DNA of 32,580 bases from Methanocorpusculum sp. (GCA_029987245.1 DALTWG010000011.1:1-32580), one strand, 5' to 3'; shown: positions 1 to 8,686, counted from the first letter of the stretch. Program-made: numbers and translations. Notes: generated by a model not told the origin, from the letters alone.

Positions 1-69
1 GTTAAGTTAAGTTGTTTCTTGTAAATTATTCTAAAAGCGTAAGCGCTAAGGTTTTTGTCTTTCTTCGTG

Positions 70-76
70 AAAAAAA
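70..76 (-). terminator. Poly-T terminator after trm5
   Basis: Seven consecutive A on the plus strand give T7 on the minus strand about 15 bases past the trm5 stop codon. Archaeal termination commonly uses such U-tracts without a stem. The preceding 69 bases contain no gene that I can support. Confidence 0.5.
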
Positions 77-90
77 GTCAGTTGATTTTT

Positions 91-1011
91 TTATTTTGCG
101 ACTTCTATGTCATAGACCGCGTGCCAGCTGGTAGGCGAATACGACCGGATAGATTTTTCATATACGCGCGCGTTTGGAAATGCGCACATAATATCCTCCA
201 TGTGTTCGCCCTCGCGCGCGACCAGAGAATAGAGATGTATTTTTGCGCCCGGCTTTGCAAGCCGCGCGGCCGCCTCTAAAAATGCGTATGCAGCAAAAGG
301 CAGGTTCATTATAATCCGGTCAAATTTCATTGAGCCAAGCACCTCAGGCAGATTTTTTGCATCACCTAACATCGGCACCACATTTTTGCAATGATTTATC
401 CGCAAATTTTTCTGCATTAGCCGGATTGCTTCAGGATTTAGGTCATTGCAAATCATCAGTTTTGCCTTTTTGGAAAGAATTACCGGAAACGGCCCCACAC
501 CCGCAAACATGTCCAGAATCGTCTCTCCCTCCCGCATCTGCGCGCGAAGTCTCTGCCGCTCATTCGAGAGGCGCGCGGAAAAATATGCCGCGCTCAAATC
601 GATTAGCATTTTGTGACCGTATTCATTGTACACTGTCTCCGTTGTAGAGCGGCCTGCAAGCACCTTGAACGTTTTTGTCCGGAATTCTCCCTCTACCGGC
701 GATGTTGCAAAGAGTGCCGTGTGTGCATTCGGCCGCGCGGCAAGAATTTTCTGCGCGGCCTCTGCATCGTCGTCCTGCAAAATCACAATGCCCCCTACCT
801 GTTCATGACGCGCGAGTTCCGCGCGCTCAGGCAGCGCAGTAAATTGCGCGCGCCCGTCAGCGCTTGGCTCATTTAGTACCGGTATGAGCAAAAACCCGTC
901 TTCAACGCGCGGCCGCAGACTCCTGTCTGCGGTGCCTGCTGCAATACATTCTCTGCGCGCCGACTCACCTTCGGAAAGCGGCACTTTTTTGCACCACTGC
1001 TCAACATCCAT
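91..1011 (-). CDS. trm5: tRNA (guanine37-N1)-methyltransferase, Trm5 family
   Basis: This enzyme methylates N1 of G37, next to the anticodon, using S-adenosylmethionine. The first third matches the Trm5 recognition and RFF-like domains, with a YNEYGHKMLIDLSAAYFS stretch before the catalytic domain. The SAM-binding motif I is DMFAGVGPFP, and a NLPF tetrapeptide stands at the family's NPPY-like position. The protein is 306 residues, usual for archaeal Trm5. I chose the internal ATG at 1011 because GAGG lies six bases upstream and the residues after it (DVEQWCKKVP) look like the family start; a longer reading to 1029 is possible. Its start lies inside the end of thiE, so it is probably translationally coupled as the last gene of a thiM-thiE-trm5 operon. 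The paralogous Taw2/Taw22 families are the main alternative. Confidence 0.88.
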   Translation of the reverse strand: MDVEQWCKKVPLSEGESARRECIAAGTADRSLRPRVEDGFLLIPVLNEPSADGRAQFTALPERAELARHEQVGGIVILQDDDAEAAQKILAARPNAHTALFATSPVEGEFRTKTFKVLAGRSTTETVYNEYGHKMLIDLSAAYFSARLSNERQRLRAQMREGETILDMFAGVGPFPVILSKKAKLMICNDLNPEAIRLMQKNLRINHCKNVVPMLGDAKNLPEVLGSMKFDRIIMNLPFAAYAFLEAAARLAKPGAKIHLYSLVAREGEHMEDIMCAFPNARVYEKSIRSYSPTSWHAVYDIEVAK

Positions 1012-1639
1012 TTTTTGCCTCAAGAACAACCTGTTTCAAATCGCGCGCGGCTTGTGTAACATCCGGCGCGCTTACCACCGCGGAAATTACCGCAATGCCG
1101 TCCAGACCCGCTTCGATAACCGCGCGCGCATTAGATGCATGCAACCCCCCGATGCCGATAATCACCGCATCCGGAAACGCGCGGCGGATTTCTTTTATCG
1201 TTTCGATACCATGACCCGCACCCGCATCCGATTTTGATGCCGTGTCAAACACCGGACTTACCGCCAGATAATCCGCGCCCTCAGCAAGACCCGCGCGCGC
1301 CTCTTCGACACTGCCCACCGAAAGACCGATGATAAACCCCGGCGGCGAAAGCGCGCGCACCACACGTACCGGCAAATCGCTCTGCCCCAGATGCACCCCG
1401 TCTGCGTGCGCCGCAAGCGCGATATCTAACCTGTCGTTTACGATAAATAAAGCCTTCCCCCGCGTAATTTCCCGGATTTCTTTTGCGCACGCATAGAGTG
1501 CGCGCGCGTCTTTGCATTTATCACGCAGCTGAATAATATCAGCACCTCCTGCCACCGCCGCGCGCGCGATTTCGGCATGAGATTTCCCGTTTGCGAGATT
1601 CTCATCCGTTACCACATACAAACTGCAGTTCTCTTTCAT
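1001..1639 (-). CDS. thiE: Thiamine-phosphate synthase ThiE
   Basis: ThiE joins hydroxymethylpyrimidine diphosphate and the thiazole phosphate to make thiamine monophosphate. The 212-residue protein shows the TIM-barrel family motifs in order: IQLRDK near residue 37, NDRLDIALAAHADGVHLGQ (substrate loop), GLSVGSVEEA, DYLAVSPVFDTASKSDAG, and IGIGGLHASNA with VISAV at the phosphate-binding end. The start ATG overlaps the thiM stop in an ATGA arrangement, which fixes the start and indicates coupling. It is a stand-alone ThiE, not a ThiDN or ThiED fusion. The 3' end overlaps the trm5 start by 11 bases. Confidence 0.95.
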   Translation of the reverse strand: MKENCSLYVVTDENLANGKSHAEIARAAVAGGADIIQLRDKCKDARALYACAKEIREITRGKALFIVNDRLDIALAAHADGVHLGQSDLPVRVVRALSPPGFIIGLSVGSVEEARAGLAEGADYLAVSPVFDTASKSDAGAGHGIETIKEIRRAFPDAVIIGIGGLHASNARAVIEAGLDGIAVISAVVSAPDVTQAARDLKQVVLEAKNGC

Positions 1640-2439
1640 GGATACTCCCTGATGTTTGCCTGCGCAAAATCATCTTCCGTGAGCCCCGCCGCCGCATCGA
1701 AAAACGCCGGCTTGAACGTACCAGGGCCCCGCGCGGTTTTTGCCGCAGTTTCTCCCGCAATACCTGCATATGCCATAGCCGCGATACATGCATTAAACAG
1801 TTCATCACTTCTGTTTTTGCAAACCGGCGCGCAAAAAGCCGCCACAGCGGATGACGCCATACACCCCGTGCCCGAAACTCTGCTCATCAGTTCAACCCCG
1901 TTGAAAATACCCGCAGTGCGCGTTCCGTCGGTAATAATATCCTCTTTTCCGCTCACGATTACAACAGCCCCCGTCTTTTTTGCAAGCTCTTTGGCAAAAG
2001 ATGCGGCATCGCCCGATACGCTTTCACAGTCCACTCCCTTCATTTTGGACGTGAATCCGGCAAGCACCGCGATTTCTCCGGCATTTCCTTTTATCACTGA
2101 AGCATACGGCAGCAATTCCATCGCGCATTTTGTCCGGTATTCGGTAGCCCCTGCACCGACCGGGTCAAGAATTACCGGAATACCGGATTTTTTCGCCTCA
2201 TTTGCGCAGAGTTTCATGACAGTTATCTGTACATCATCAGGTGTACCGATATTTAAGACAAGTGCATCGGATTTTTGCGTCAGTTCCACCGCATCCTCCG
2301 GAAAATGAGCCATAACCGGCGATGCGCCGATGCATATAGTCATATTTGCACAATCGTTTACTGTGACGTAATTGGTAATCTGGAAAATCAACGGCGCGGT
2401 TTTGCGAACGAGTCCAAGATAGTGCGCAAGGTCTTGCAT
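1636..2439 (-). CDS. thiM: Hydroxyethylthiazole kinase ThiM
   Basis: ThiM phosphorylates 4-methyl-5-(2-hydroxyethyl)thiazole, a salvage step feeding ThiE. The 267-residue protein carries the family signatures ITNYVTVNDCANM near the N-terminus, DPVGAGAT, KGNAGEIAVLAG, and the ATP/anion-hole motif SGTGCMASSAVAAF with its catalytic Cys near residue 198. It ends with GPGTFKPAFFDA. It is the first gene of the minus-strand thiM-thiE-trm5 group and diverges from the HMG-CoA reductase gene across 70 bases. The presence of ThiM suggests thiazole salvage; no thiazole biosynthesis gene (thi4, thiG) is in the window. I see no clear Shine-Dalgarno before the ATG. Confidence 0.95.
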   Translation of the reverse strand: MQDLAHYLGLVRKTAPLIFQITNYVTVNDCANMTICIGASPVMAHFPEDAVELTQKSDALVLNIGTPDDVQITVMKLCANEAKKSGIPVILDPVGAGATEYRTKCAMELLPYASVIKGNAGEIAVLAGFTSKMKGVDCESVSGDAASFAKELAKKTGAVVIVSGKEDIITDGTRTAGIFNGVELMSRVSGTGCMASSAVAAFCAPVCKNRSDELFNACIAAMAYAGIAGETAAKTARGPGTFKPAFFDAAAGLTEDDFAQANIREYP

Positions 2440-2509
2440 ATTTTTCTGTATATATGTACGTGCGTGACGGAGAAAAAAGTATTAGTCAGTATCCTGCGTA
2501 TGCTTATGT
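2440..2509. promoter_or_regulatory. Divergent promoter region of thiM and hmgA
   Basis: The 70-base gap contains a symmetric AT element GTATATATGTAC at 2448-2459, usable as a TATA box in either direction. It is about 57 bases before the hmgA ATG and only about 14 bases before the thiM ATG, too close to serve thiM. A weaker element GTATTAGT at 2479-2486 would suit a leaderless hmgA transcript. Assignment of each box is uncertain. Confidence 0.35.
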
Positions 2510-3703
2510 ATGAGTGAATATACCGACAAAATACGCACCGGGGAAGTCAAACTCTATAACCTGGAAAAAGAACTTCCGGCGCATGACGCAGTCGCGGTTC
2601 GCCGCGCATATATCGAAGAGGAAACCGCTGCAGATTTAGCAGCGGTCGCTTCCTACACAATGCCGGAAGAGCCCGCCGTCCGGCGCAATATCGAAAATAT
2701 GATTGGATGTGTTCAGGTTCCCCTGGGCGTTGCCGGCCCTCTCTGTGTAAAAGGCGAATATGCCGACGGCTCATTCTGGATTCCGCTTGCAACAACCGAA
2801 GGCGCGCTTGTTGCTTCTATTAACCGCGGCTGCAGCGCGCTGACAAAAGCAGGCGGCGCTGAGGTGCGCGTTCTTTCGGATAAAATGACCCGCGCGCCTG
2901 TTTTTGCGGCAGAAAGTGTTGTTCACGCAGCAGATGCCGCAGCATGGGCAAAAGAGCATTTCGCGCTTTTGAAAGAAGCCGCAGAGTCAACCACATCTCA
3001 TGGAAAACTTACCGGCTTTTCCACCTACACCGCCGGCACCAGTCTTTACGTCCGTTTCGAATTTGAGACCGGAGATGCCATGGGAATGAATATGGCAACA
3101 CTCGCCTCGGAAGCCGCTGCCAAAGTGCTTGCAGAACACACCGGCGTGCGCCTGGTTGCCGTTTCCGGAAACATGTGCTGCGACAAAAAACCTTCGGCAA
3201 TCAACATCGTTGAGGGAAGAGGCAAAACAGTCTCCGCCGGCATATTTTTATCAGACGAACTTGTGCGCACTGTTTTCAAAACAGAAGCAGCTTTGCTTGC
3301 TGAGGCAAACACACGCAAAAATCTGACAGGCTCCATCCGTGCTGCATCATTTGGCGCAAATGCGCACGCGGCAAATGTAATTGCAGCTCTTTTCATCGCC
3401 TGCGGTCAGGACCCTGCGCATGTGGTTGAGGCAAGCACCTGCATTACGACGGCAGATGCCGTTGAAGGAGGTGTGTATGTTTCGGTCACTCTCCCCTCTC
3501 TTCCGGTTGGCACTGTCGGCGGCGGAACAAATCTTTCCACACAGGCGGAATGTCTTGCACTCCTTGGCTGCATTGGCGACGGCAAAGCGCGCAAATTTGC
3601 AGAAATCGCGGCGGCCGCTGTTCTTGCCGGCGAGCTTTCGCTTCTTGGCGCGCTTGCTGCTCAGCATCTTGGCAAAGCGCACAAAGAACTCGGCCGCGGC
3701 TGA
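2510..3703 (+). CDS. hmgA: Hydroxymethylglutaryl-CoA reductase (NADPH), class I archaeal
   Basis: This enzyme reduces HMG-CoA to mevalonate, the committed step towards archaeal isoprenoid ether lipids. The 397-residue soluble protein shows ENMIGCVQVPLGVAGPL (residues 62-78, CoA site), TTEGALVAS with the catalytic Glu at 97, DAMGMNM (189-195, NADPH site), NMCCDKKPSAIN with the catalytic Lys near 226, GTVGGGTNL, and the C-terminal HLGKAHKELGRG holding the catalytic His. It lacks the membrane anchor of eukaryotic forms. No Shine-Dalgarno precedes the ATG, so the message may be leaderless. It is convergent with the Yip1-like gene with seven bases between the stops. Confidence 0.96.
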   Translation: MSEYTDKIRTGEVKLYNLEKELPAHDAVAVRRAYIEEETAADLAAVASYTMPEEPAVRRNIENMIGCVQVPLGVAGPLCVKGEYADGSFWIPLATTEGALVASINRGCSALTKAGGAEVRVLSDKMTRAPVFAAESVVHAADAAAWAKEHFALLKEAAESTTSHGKLTGFSTYTAGTSLYVRFEFETGDAMGMNMATLASEAAAKVLAEHTGVRLVAVSGNMCCDKKPSAINIVEGRGKTVSAGIFLSDELVRTVFKTEAALLAEANTRKNLTGSIRAASFGANAHAANVIAALFIACGQDPAHVVEASTCITTADAVEGGVYVSVTLPSLPVGTVGGGTNLSTQAECLALLGCIGDGKARKFAEIAAAAVLAGELSLLGALAAQHLGKAHKELGRG

Positions 3704-3710
3704 CCTGAAT

Positions 3711-4307
3711 TTACAATACAAGCGCTGTAATGATCGGAAACAGGGTTATCAGTGCCGGAACGATGCAGGCAGCAAGTACTGCTGTAAGGACTCTCTTTTC
3801 CGGACCCGCACCGAATTTTTCAAATCCTTTTACCCAGATGGGAATCGTCAGGAACAGCACTGCAGCCGAAAGTATCAGAGTTGCCCAGGAAGGTGCACTG
3901 CCGGTAAAAGAAATCAGCATTTCAACAACGGTTGCAATGCATAACGGAATCGCTCCGTACGCGGTAATATGCATAATTTCCTTGACCTTTGGCGCCGGTC
4001 TGCAAAATATCTTCAGAGCAATAACAAACAAAAGACTCATACCCAGCCATGCAAGAAGCGCAAGGAAAAATGCACTTGCAGCAGCAGTTCCCGCCAGAGC
4101 AGGCATTACATCCTCCATTGAGACACCCGGAATATCTGCAAAAGCCTGTGCTGCTGTCTGCATACTGGAAATATATGCGCACACAGCCGCAACTGCAGCA
4201 TAGACGACGGTGATCAGGAAAGGAATACCCAGTCTGTTTTTCGTGTAGTTTTCAAAAAACACTTCCGGTTCGATAAACAAATTTCTGATTGATTTAAGTA
4301 CACTCAT
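3711..4307 (-). CDS. Yip1-like multi-pass membrane protein
   Basis: The 198-residue protein has about five hydrophobic segments and the layout of the Yip1/DUF1282 superfamily: a soluble N-terminus with LFIEPEVFFENY, then membrane segments around residues 28-48, 75-100, 113-135, 140-158 and 174-198, with a KVKEIMHITAYGAIPL loop typical of the family. Function in archaea is not established. It lies 40 bases after the permease gene in the same direction, so it is likely the last gene of the surface protein-permease-Yip1 operon. A GTGA stretch stands shortly before the ATG. The family assignment rests on my reading of the pattern. Confidence 0.65.
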   Translation of the reverse strand: MSVLKSIRNLFIEPEVFFENYTKNRLGIPFLITVVYAAVAAVCAYISSMQTAAQAFADIPGVSMEDVMPALAGTAAASAFFLALLAWLGMSLLFVIALKIFCRPAPKVKEIMHITAYGAIPLCIATVVEMLISFTGSAPSWATLILSAAVLFLTIPIWVKGFEKFGAGPEKRVLTAVLAACIVPALITLFPIITALVL

Positions 4308-4347
4308 GATTTCACTTTTTTTATGATACTTTTTTTTCTTTACTCAC

Positions 4348-5610
4348 TTATTCTGAAGCCATTGCGTCAACCGGATTCAGATTGGCCGCTTTCCATGCCG
4401 GATAAATCCCTGCTGCAAGACATACGGCAAGACCTATACCGATACCGATAGGGATATATTTTAATACCGCCCATGACAGAATCGCCTCTGCAGACTGCAG
4501 CATGGCAAGGAAACCGACAACTGTAATCAGAGTTGAAAGCAAAACGCCCACTACAGAGCCCGCAATACCTATCAGACCAGACTCATACAGAAACATCTGC
4601 ATAATCTGCGATTTGAAAGTACCTATACTTCTGAGAATACCCACCTCTTTGGTACGCTCTTTTACACTCATCATCATCACATTGACAATAGCAACTGCCG
4701 CCACAAGAAGCGAGATAGCAGAAATCAGAATGGTAAAGGTGCTTGCAAGGTCAAGAATGCTCGACATTGCACCCAGGAAATCGGATGCTTTGCTTATGCG
4801 GACCGTGTCGTCTGAATCTTTGTTTTCCCTGCCGTTCATCTTTTTCTTAATAGCAGCTTCCACCGCATCCACATCTTCGGTGTTTTTCACATTGAGAATG
4901 ACACCGCTGTATAATCCATGGTTGTTTCCTGCAACATTTTCATAGAACTCCAGAGTTCCTAAGATAATCGAGTCAGTAGATATGATATTCCCGGCATCGC
5001 CGTCGGTATTTTCCATAATACCGACTACTCTGTAGGAAACCTCGGAACCGCTGGTTGAAAGAATGTTAATACGGCTTCCGATTTTTAATTTGTATTCTTC
5101 AGCGAGTTTTTCACCGACGGCAATATTTGTTGCACCTCGCGGTTTTGTACCGCTTTTAAATTCGATTACCTTTTCTATGTCATTTGGCTGCAGACCGTAA
5201 ATGGAAATCATTACTCGCTTATCATCCTTTCCAAGAACAATGTTGCGCATCTCGCTTTGTATCGGCAGCAAATCATAATTTTTGGTGGCCGATTTTACTG
5301 CGGCTTCAATATTTCTGATTTCTTTTTCATTGAAACCTGTGCAGATTTCACCGTCAATTACTTTTTCTCCGACAGGATACAGTGACATAGAACCTGCTGA
5401 ATCGGCTGCAAGCGAGTCCATCTGGGATAAAAACCCGCCTGATATCATGCCCATGCAGCATATTGCAAAGACACCGATGACAATACCTATCATTGACAGC
5501 ATTGTGCGGAACCTGTTTATTTTAAGGTTGCGAAGAGCCAGGGAAAATACCATGGGCGAATATATTTTCGCCCAGAGGGTTTTTTTCTCCGGTGATGTTG
5601 TTTCGGTCAT
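4348..5610 (-). CDS. MacB/FtsX-type ABC transporter permease
   Basis: The 420-residue protein has the MacB-type order: a cytosolic start with LALRNLKINRFRTMLSMIGIVIG, a first membrane segment near residues 36-56, a large extracytoplasmic MacB_PCD-like domain to about residue 285, then three membrane segments of the FtsX domain. It ends with the coupling motif YPAWKAANLNPVDAMASE. Such permeases work with a separate ATPase to move lipoproteins, peptides or envelope components or to drive a surface partner mechanically. No ATPase gene is in this operon or this window. Its ATG overlaps the stop of the COG1361-type surface protein gene (ATGA), so the two are coupled and may act together. Confidence 0.9.
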   Translation of the reverse strand: MTETTSPEKKTLWAKIYSPMVFSLALRNLKINRFRTMLSMIGIVIGVFAICCMGMISGGFLSQMDSLAADSAGSMSLYPVGEKVIDGEICTGFNEKEIRNIEAAVKSATKNYDLLPIQSEMRNIVLGKDDKRVMISIYGLQPNDIEKVIEFKSGTKPRGATNIAVGEKLAEEYKLKIGSRINILSTSGSEVSYRVVGIMENTDGDAGNIISTDSIILGTLEFYENVAGNNHGLYSGVILNVKNTEDVDAVEAAIKKKMNGRENKDSDDTVRISKASDFLGAMSSILDLASTFTILISAISLLVAAVAIVNVMMMSVKERTKEVGILRSIGTFKSQIMQMFLYESGLIGIAGSVVGVLLSTLITVVGFLAMLQSAEAILSWAVLKYIPIGIGIGLAVCLAAGIYPAWKAANLNPVDAMASE

Positions 5611-6815
5611 TGTTTTTTATGGATGAATCCTTTTTTCCATGCAATTATGCCGACAACTGCTATTAAAACCGCTGCCAAGAGTATGAGTATTATTGGCAGT
5701 ACCGGGCTTGCGCCGTCAGAGGATGCAGATGCACTCTGGTTTTTGCTGCCTGTACTGTTCAGGGTAACTTTTTTGGTCTGGATATAGGTGTTTCCTTCCG
5801 CATCTTTATAGGAGATAAGGAGGTTTACCGTCGGCTCATCAGTAGTGAAGGTAACCGTGAACTCGGAAAGACCGTCTGTATCAAGAGAGCCTACTACGTA
5901 TTCATAGTACGGTCCTGCTTCAGTTGTTCCGGAGGTGGTTACGATGACGGATTTTGCGGTGGTAAGTCCTGCATTGTTTACATCACCGTTCACGGTTGTG
6001 TAGGTGGTGCCTTGTTTTACTTCGATATTATTTATGACCAGATCGGCGCCGGTTCGTGAAATACCGGCATTAATGGGCAGGGTAATATGTTCTTCATGCC
6101 ATGTTGGACCGTTTCTGTAGGCCGCAGTTAAAGTTACCTCATCGGTTTCTTCCGTGGTTAAGATGGTTATTTTTGATTCAAGGCTTGAGTTTGCCTCAAT
6201 TTTTCCGACGAAGACTTTTCCTTCGCGTGTGGTGACACCTTTTCCTGTCGCCGTGAGTTCCACGCCTTCGATGTCATTTGCTCTGAGGTTGCCGATGACA
6301 AGCGAGAGTGTCTGGGTTGTATCGGGCTGGAATGCATCCGGGCGGTTCAGTACGGAGATGGCGACTGATTTGTCGTCAATAGTGACCGGAACAGGAATTT
6401 TTGCGTAGAAATGGCGGTTTTCTTCCCCGGTGTTTGCCATGTAGTTTACCGTTACGTAAGGATAGAATGTGCCGCAGGTGTCTCCTGCCTGTACGGCAAA
6501 GGAGACCGGTATCTGGTCTTTGGGATTAAGTATGCCCAGTGACTGATCATAGCAGGTCAGTTTTACGCCGGTTGAACTGTACACAATAAATCCGTCCAAA
6601 TAGAGCGTATATTCACCGGAGTTGGTGAGCGTGACCGTTGCGGTGCCGGACTCACCCGGCATAAGTGTTCCGGGATACAGTGTCACCGCGGAAATGGTGA
6701 GCCCCGGATTTACGTTTGCGGTGTTTGTTATTGTTGCTGCACATGCGGCCCCGGTGCATACAATGGTTATGAGCAGGGCGGCAAGGAGCAGTAAGGTGAC
6801 TTTCTGTTTTTTCAT
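5607..6815 (-). CDS. COG1361-type secreted surface protein with C-terminal anchor
   Basis: The start was set at the ATG at 6815, where a lysine-led signal peptide begins (KKQKVTLLLLAALLITIV, probable cleavage after ACA). The longer reading to 6890 would run through the TATA box at 6847-6853. The mature part contains several immunoglobulin-like beta domains of the NEW3/CARDB kind found in COG1361 S-layer-related proteins, for example the stretch around LYPGTLMPGESGTATVTLTN. A Ser/Ala-rich linker leads to a membrane anchor near the C-terminus (VLPIILILLAAVLIAVVGI) and a basic tail. The protein is 402 residues. It is the first gene of the operon with the permease and is probably the extracytoplasmic partner of it. 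Confidence 0.8.
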   Translation of the reverse strand: MKKQKVTLLLLAALLITIVCTGAACAATITNTANVNPGLTISAVTLYPGTLMPGESGTATVTLTNSGEYTLYLDGFIVYSSTGVKLTCYDQSLGILNPKDQIPVSFAVQAGDTCGTFYPYVTVNYMANTGEENRHFYAKIPVPVTIDDKSVAISVLNRPDAFQPDTTQTLSLVIGNLRANDIEGVELTATGKGVTTREGKVFVGKIEANSSLESKITILTTEETDEVTLTAAYRNGPTWHEEHITLPINAGISRTGADLVINNIEVKQGTTYTTVNGDVNNAGLTTAKSVIVTTSGTTEAGPYYEYVVGSLDTDGLSEFTVTFTTDEPTVNLLISYKDAEGNTYIQTKKVTLNSTGSKNQSASASSDGASPVLPIILILLAAVLIAVVGIIAWKKGFIHKKQ

Positions 6816-6846
6816 AGGGATGCCTGTTTGTTTTTCAATTTGTGTG

Positions 6847-6853
6847 TATATAT
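6847..6853 (-). promoter_or_regulatory. TATA box for the surface protein-permease-Yip1 operon
   Basis: The element AAATATATACAC on the minus strand is centred about 35 bases before the ATG at 6815, which suits an archaeal box A with a short leader. It supports the shorter start of the surface protein. Confidence 0.5.
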
Positions 6854-6899
6854 TTCTATTAGTGGGTAAAATAGTTTCGGGATTTGCCAAAAGTGCGGT

Positions 6900-7352
6900 T
6901 TATTTTTCCGCCGTTTCACTTATCTCATCCACCGTAACATACCTTGGCATCGCACCCGCGCTCCCGTCCGCTTTTTTGCCGCATACCGCGTATCCCGGAT
7001 GCGCCGCAAAATCAGGCACTTCATGCCCCATCTTATCCTTTGCCCCCGCAATCGTGCCCGACGTTACCACTGTCCGAAACGCCGCAGACTCTCCCGCGCA
7101 CCGTGACACACATGCAAGGGCGGCGCACAAATCCTTTTCCGTTCCACGCGTGCAGCGGACTATGGCATATGCCCCTTCAGACCACACAACCGCCGGATGA
7201 ATCTTTGCCGCGCCAAAATCACCGAAGACACCGGACACCGCATCCAAAACCGCCCGGTAAATATCCTTCTGCGCAAGCTCCGCCGGCCCCCCGGAAATCC
7301 TGATTAACACATACCGCCGCTTCTCCCGAAGCGTCGGCGGCAGCGGCTTCAT
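6900..7352 (-). CDS. rnp2: RNase P protein component 2 (Pop5)
   Basis: Pop5 is a protein subunit of archaeal RNase P, which removes 5' leaders from pre-tRNAs and pairs with Rpp30. The N-terminus PPTLREKRRYVLIRI is the family signature, and the alpha-beta core runs to about residue 105. The 150-residue length slightly exceeds many archaeal Pop5 proteins; the last 40 residues (after KDKMGHEVPDF) look like a loosely conserved extension. The ATG overlaps the rnp3 stop by four bases, so the two partners are coupled. It is the last gene of the L15e-Rpp30-Pop5 operon. Confidence 0.88.
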   Translation of the reverse strand: MKPLPPTLREKRRYVLIRISGGPAELAQKDIYRAVLDAVSGVFGDFGAAKIHPAVVWSEGAYAIVRCTRGTEKDLCAALACVSRCAGESAAFRTVVTSGTIAGAKDKMGHEVPDFAAHPGYAVCGKKADGSAGAMPRYVTVDEISETAEK

Positions 7353-7978
7353 TCGATGACCTCCACTGCCTCGCGCGGGAACAGGACGCTGTCAACATCA
7401 AGCGCTTTATAAACCTCGGCCCGTTCCATGCCGAACAGCGAACAAAGCGCCGCCGCCTCCTGCACCGACCGCTGACCAAGCCAGGACGAAGCGCCGGAGG
7501 CGATTGCGCACGGAAAACCAAACTTGCGCGCAAACTTCAGCACCTCCGCATAATGATGCAGTGCATGACGCCGCGACCTTGCATCAATAATCTTTGAAAG
7601 GTCAAACACCGCCGCTACATTACGGGCCGCCATGCTTCTTGCAATCACATCATCGAACGAATGCTTGGGCAAAGCCCAGAGCCCTGTTAAGAACCGGACA
7701 TTTTTTGCCGTCACCGCCGTCCGGTTGAAACTGTTCTCCCCCGCCTCGACAAGCACCATCGTGCCCCGGGCTTTTTTCAGGGATTCGTTAAAATTTTTAC
7801 TCTCCGCAGGAATTACCGTCCCCCGGAGAATTTCAACACCTGCATACGCAGATAACGTATCATCGCCGGTCTGACCCGAAACGATAATACGGTTAAATTT
7901 ACATGACGCTGCATTCAGAGCAAAACGGCGGACACTCGTATCCGAATCCTTTGCAAAAATACAGACATCGGTAATCAT
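7349..7978 (-). CDS. rnp3: RNase P protein component 3 (Rpp30)
   Basis: Rpp30 has a TIM-barrel fold and forms the Pop5-Rpp30 complex that activates the catalytic core of RNase P. The 209-residue protein starts with MITDVCIF and carries internal motifs typical of the family, such as KNVRFLTGL, DLSKIIDARSRRHALHHYAE and FPCAIASGASSWLGQRSVQEAAALCSLFGM read in separate parts. It lies 17 bases downstream of L15e and overlaps rnp2 by four bases. The L15e-Rpp30-Pop5 order is widely conserved in archaea, which supports the call independently of the modest sequence conservation. Confidence 0.9.
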   Translation of the reverse strand: MITDVCIFAKDSDTSVRRFALNAASCKFNRIIVSGQTGDDTLSAYAGVEILRGTVIPAESKNFNESLKKARGTMVLVEAGENSFNRTAVTAKNVRFLTGLWALPKHSFDDVIARSMAARNVAAVFDLSKIIDARSRRHALHHYAEVLKFARKFGFPCAIASGASSWLGQRSVQEAAALCSLFGMERAEVYKALDVDSVLFPREAVEVIE

Positions 7979-7995
7979 TGATAAAAAGAAGAGGG

Positions 7996-8580
7996 TTAGT
8001 TACCCTGGGACTTGTGCGAGCGGATACTCGGGCGGCACTTCTCGGTACCGATGCCGCGGTTCTGGAGACCGCGTCCGCGTCTGCCTGCAGAAGTCTTTCC
8101 GCGGTAAACTCTTCCCTTCTCGTTTGCAACCCAGGCAAGGTTCTTGTCTGCAAGAACCGCCGGTGCTGCACGGTCTACAAGGATAACCTCATAGTACTTC
8201 TTTCTGCCGTCTTCACCGACCCAGTAGGAGTTGAGAACTTCCATGTTCGGGTAGCGGTCAGCTGCACGCTGTTCTGCAATGCCCTGAAGGTTCTGCTTCA
8301 TAGTGGTCTTGCGCATACCCATTCTGTTGGTTCTGCGTCCGCGAACGTAGCGTGACTTTCTGCGGCCTCCGCGGTGGACGGATGCACGGACAACAATGAT
8401 GCCCTGCTTTGCTTTGTAGCCTAATGACCGTGCTCTGTCGATACGGGTAGGGCGTTCGACACGAACAACTGCGCCCTGACGGCGCCAGGTCTGCATTCTC
8501 TCCCAGAGGAGCTTCTTTACACCAGAGTCAGCCGGTTTCTTCCAGGCATCTCTGACATATCCGTACATTGATTTTGACAT
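7996..8580 (-). CDS. rpl15e: Large-subunit ribosomal protein L15e
   Basis: L15e is a basic protein of the archaeal and eukaryotic large subunit. The 194-residue product begins MSKSMYGYVRDAWKKP and is rich in Arg and Lys, with family motifs RQGAVVRVERPTRIDRARSLGY and ASVHRGGRRKSRYVRGRRTNR read in parts, and ends with SAGRRGRGLQNRGIGTEK. I chose the ATG at 8580 because GAGGTGA lies about nine bases upstream; a GTG at 8592 falls inside that Shine-Dalgarno and is unlikely. It heads the operon with rnp3 and rnp2. An upstream leader of roughly 80 bases is predicted from the TATA box position. Confidence 0.96.
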   Translation of the reverse strand: MSKSMYGYVRDAWKKPADSGVKKLLWERMQTWRRQGAVVRVERPTRIDRARSLGYKAKQGIIVVRASVHRGGRRKSRYVRGRRTNRMGMRKTTMKQNLQGIAEQRAADRYPNMEVLNSYWVGEDGRKKYYEVILVDRAAPAVLADKNLAWVANEKGRVYRGKTSAGRRGRGLQNRGIGTEKCRPSIRSHKSQGN

Positions 8581-8686
8581 GTTGGTTTTCACCTCGAGGT
8601 TCAGCAGTTATCGATATATCTGCCACATTCCTTTTCGTGTACAGACCTAAAGGTACTGTAAACTCTATATTATTGGGTGCCTATCC

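Noticed and set aside
1577..2308. Long plus-strand frame (243 codons) opposite thiM
   Set aside because: It is antisense to a well-supported gene; Ser/Ala/Pro-rich composition is what the opposite strand of this codon usage yields.
3381..3944. 187-codon plus-strand frame overlapping hmgA and its 3' side
   Set aside because: It overlaps both hmgA and the Yip1-like gene, has no recognisable domain and no start signal.
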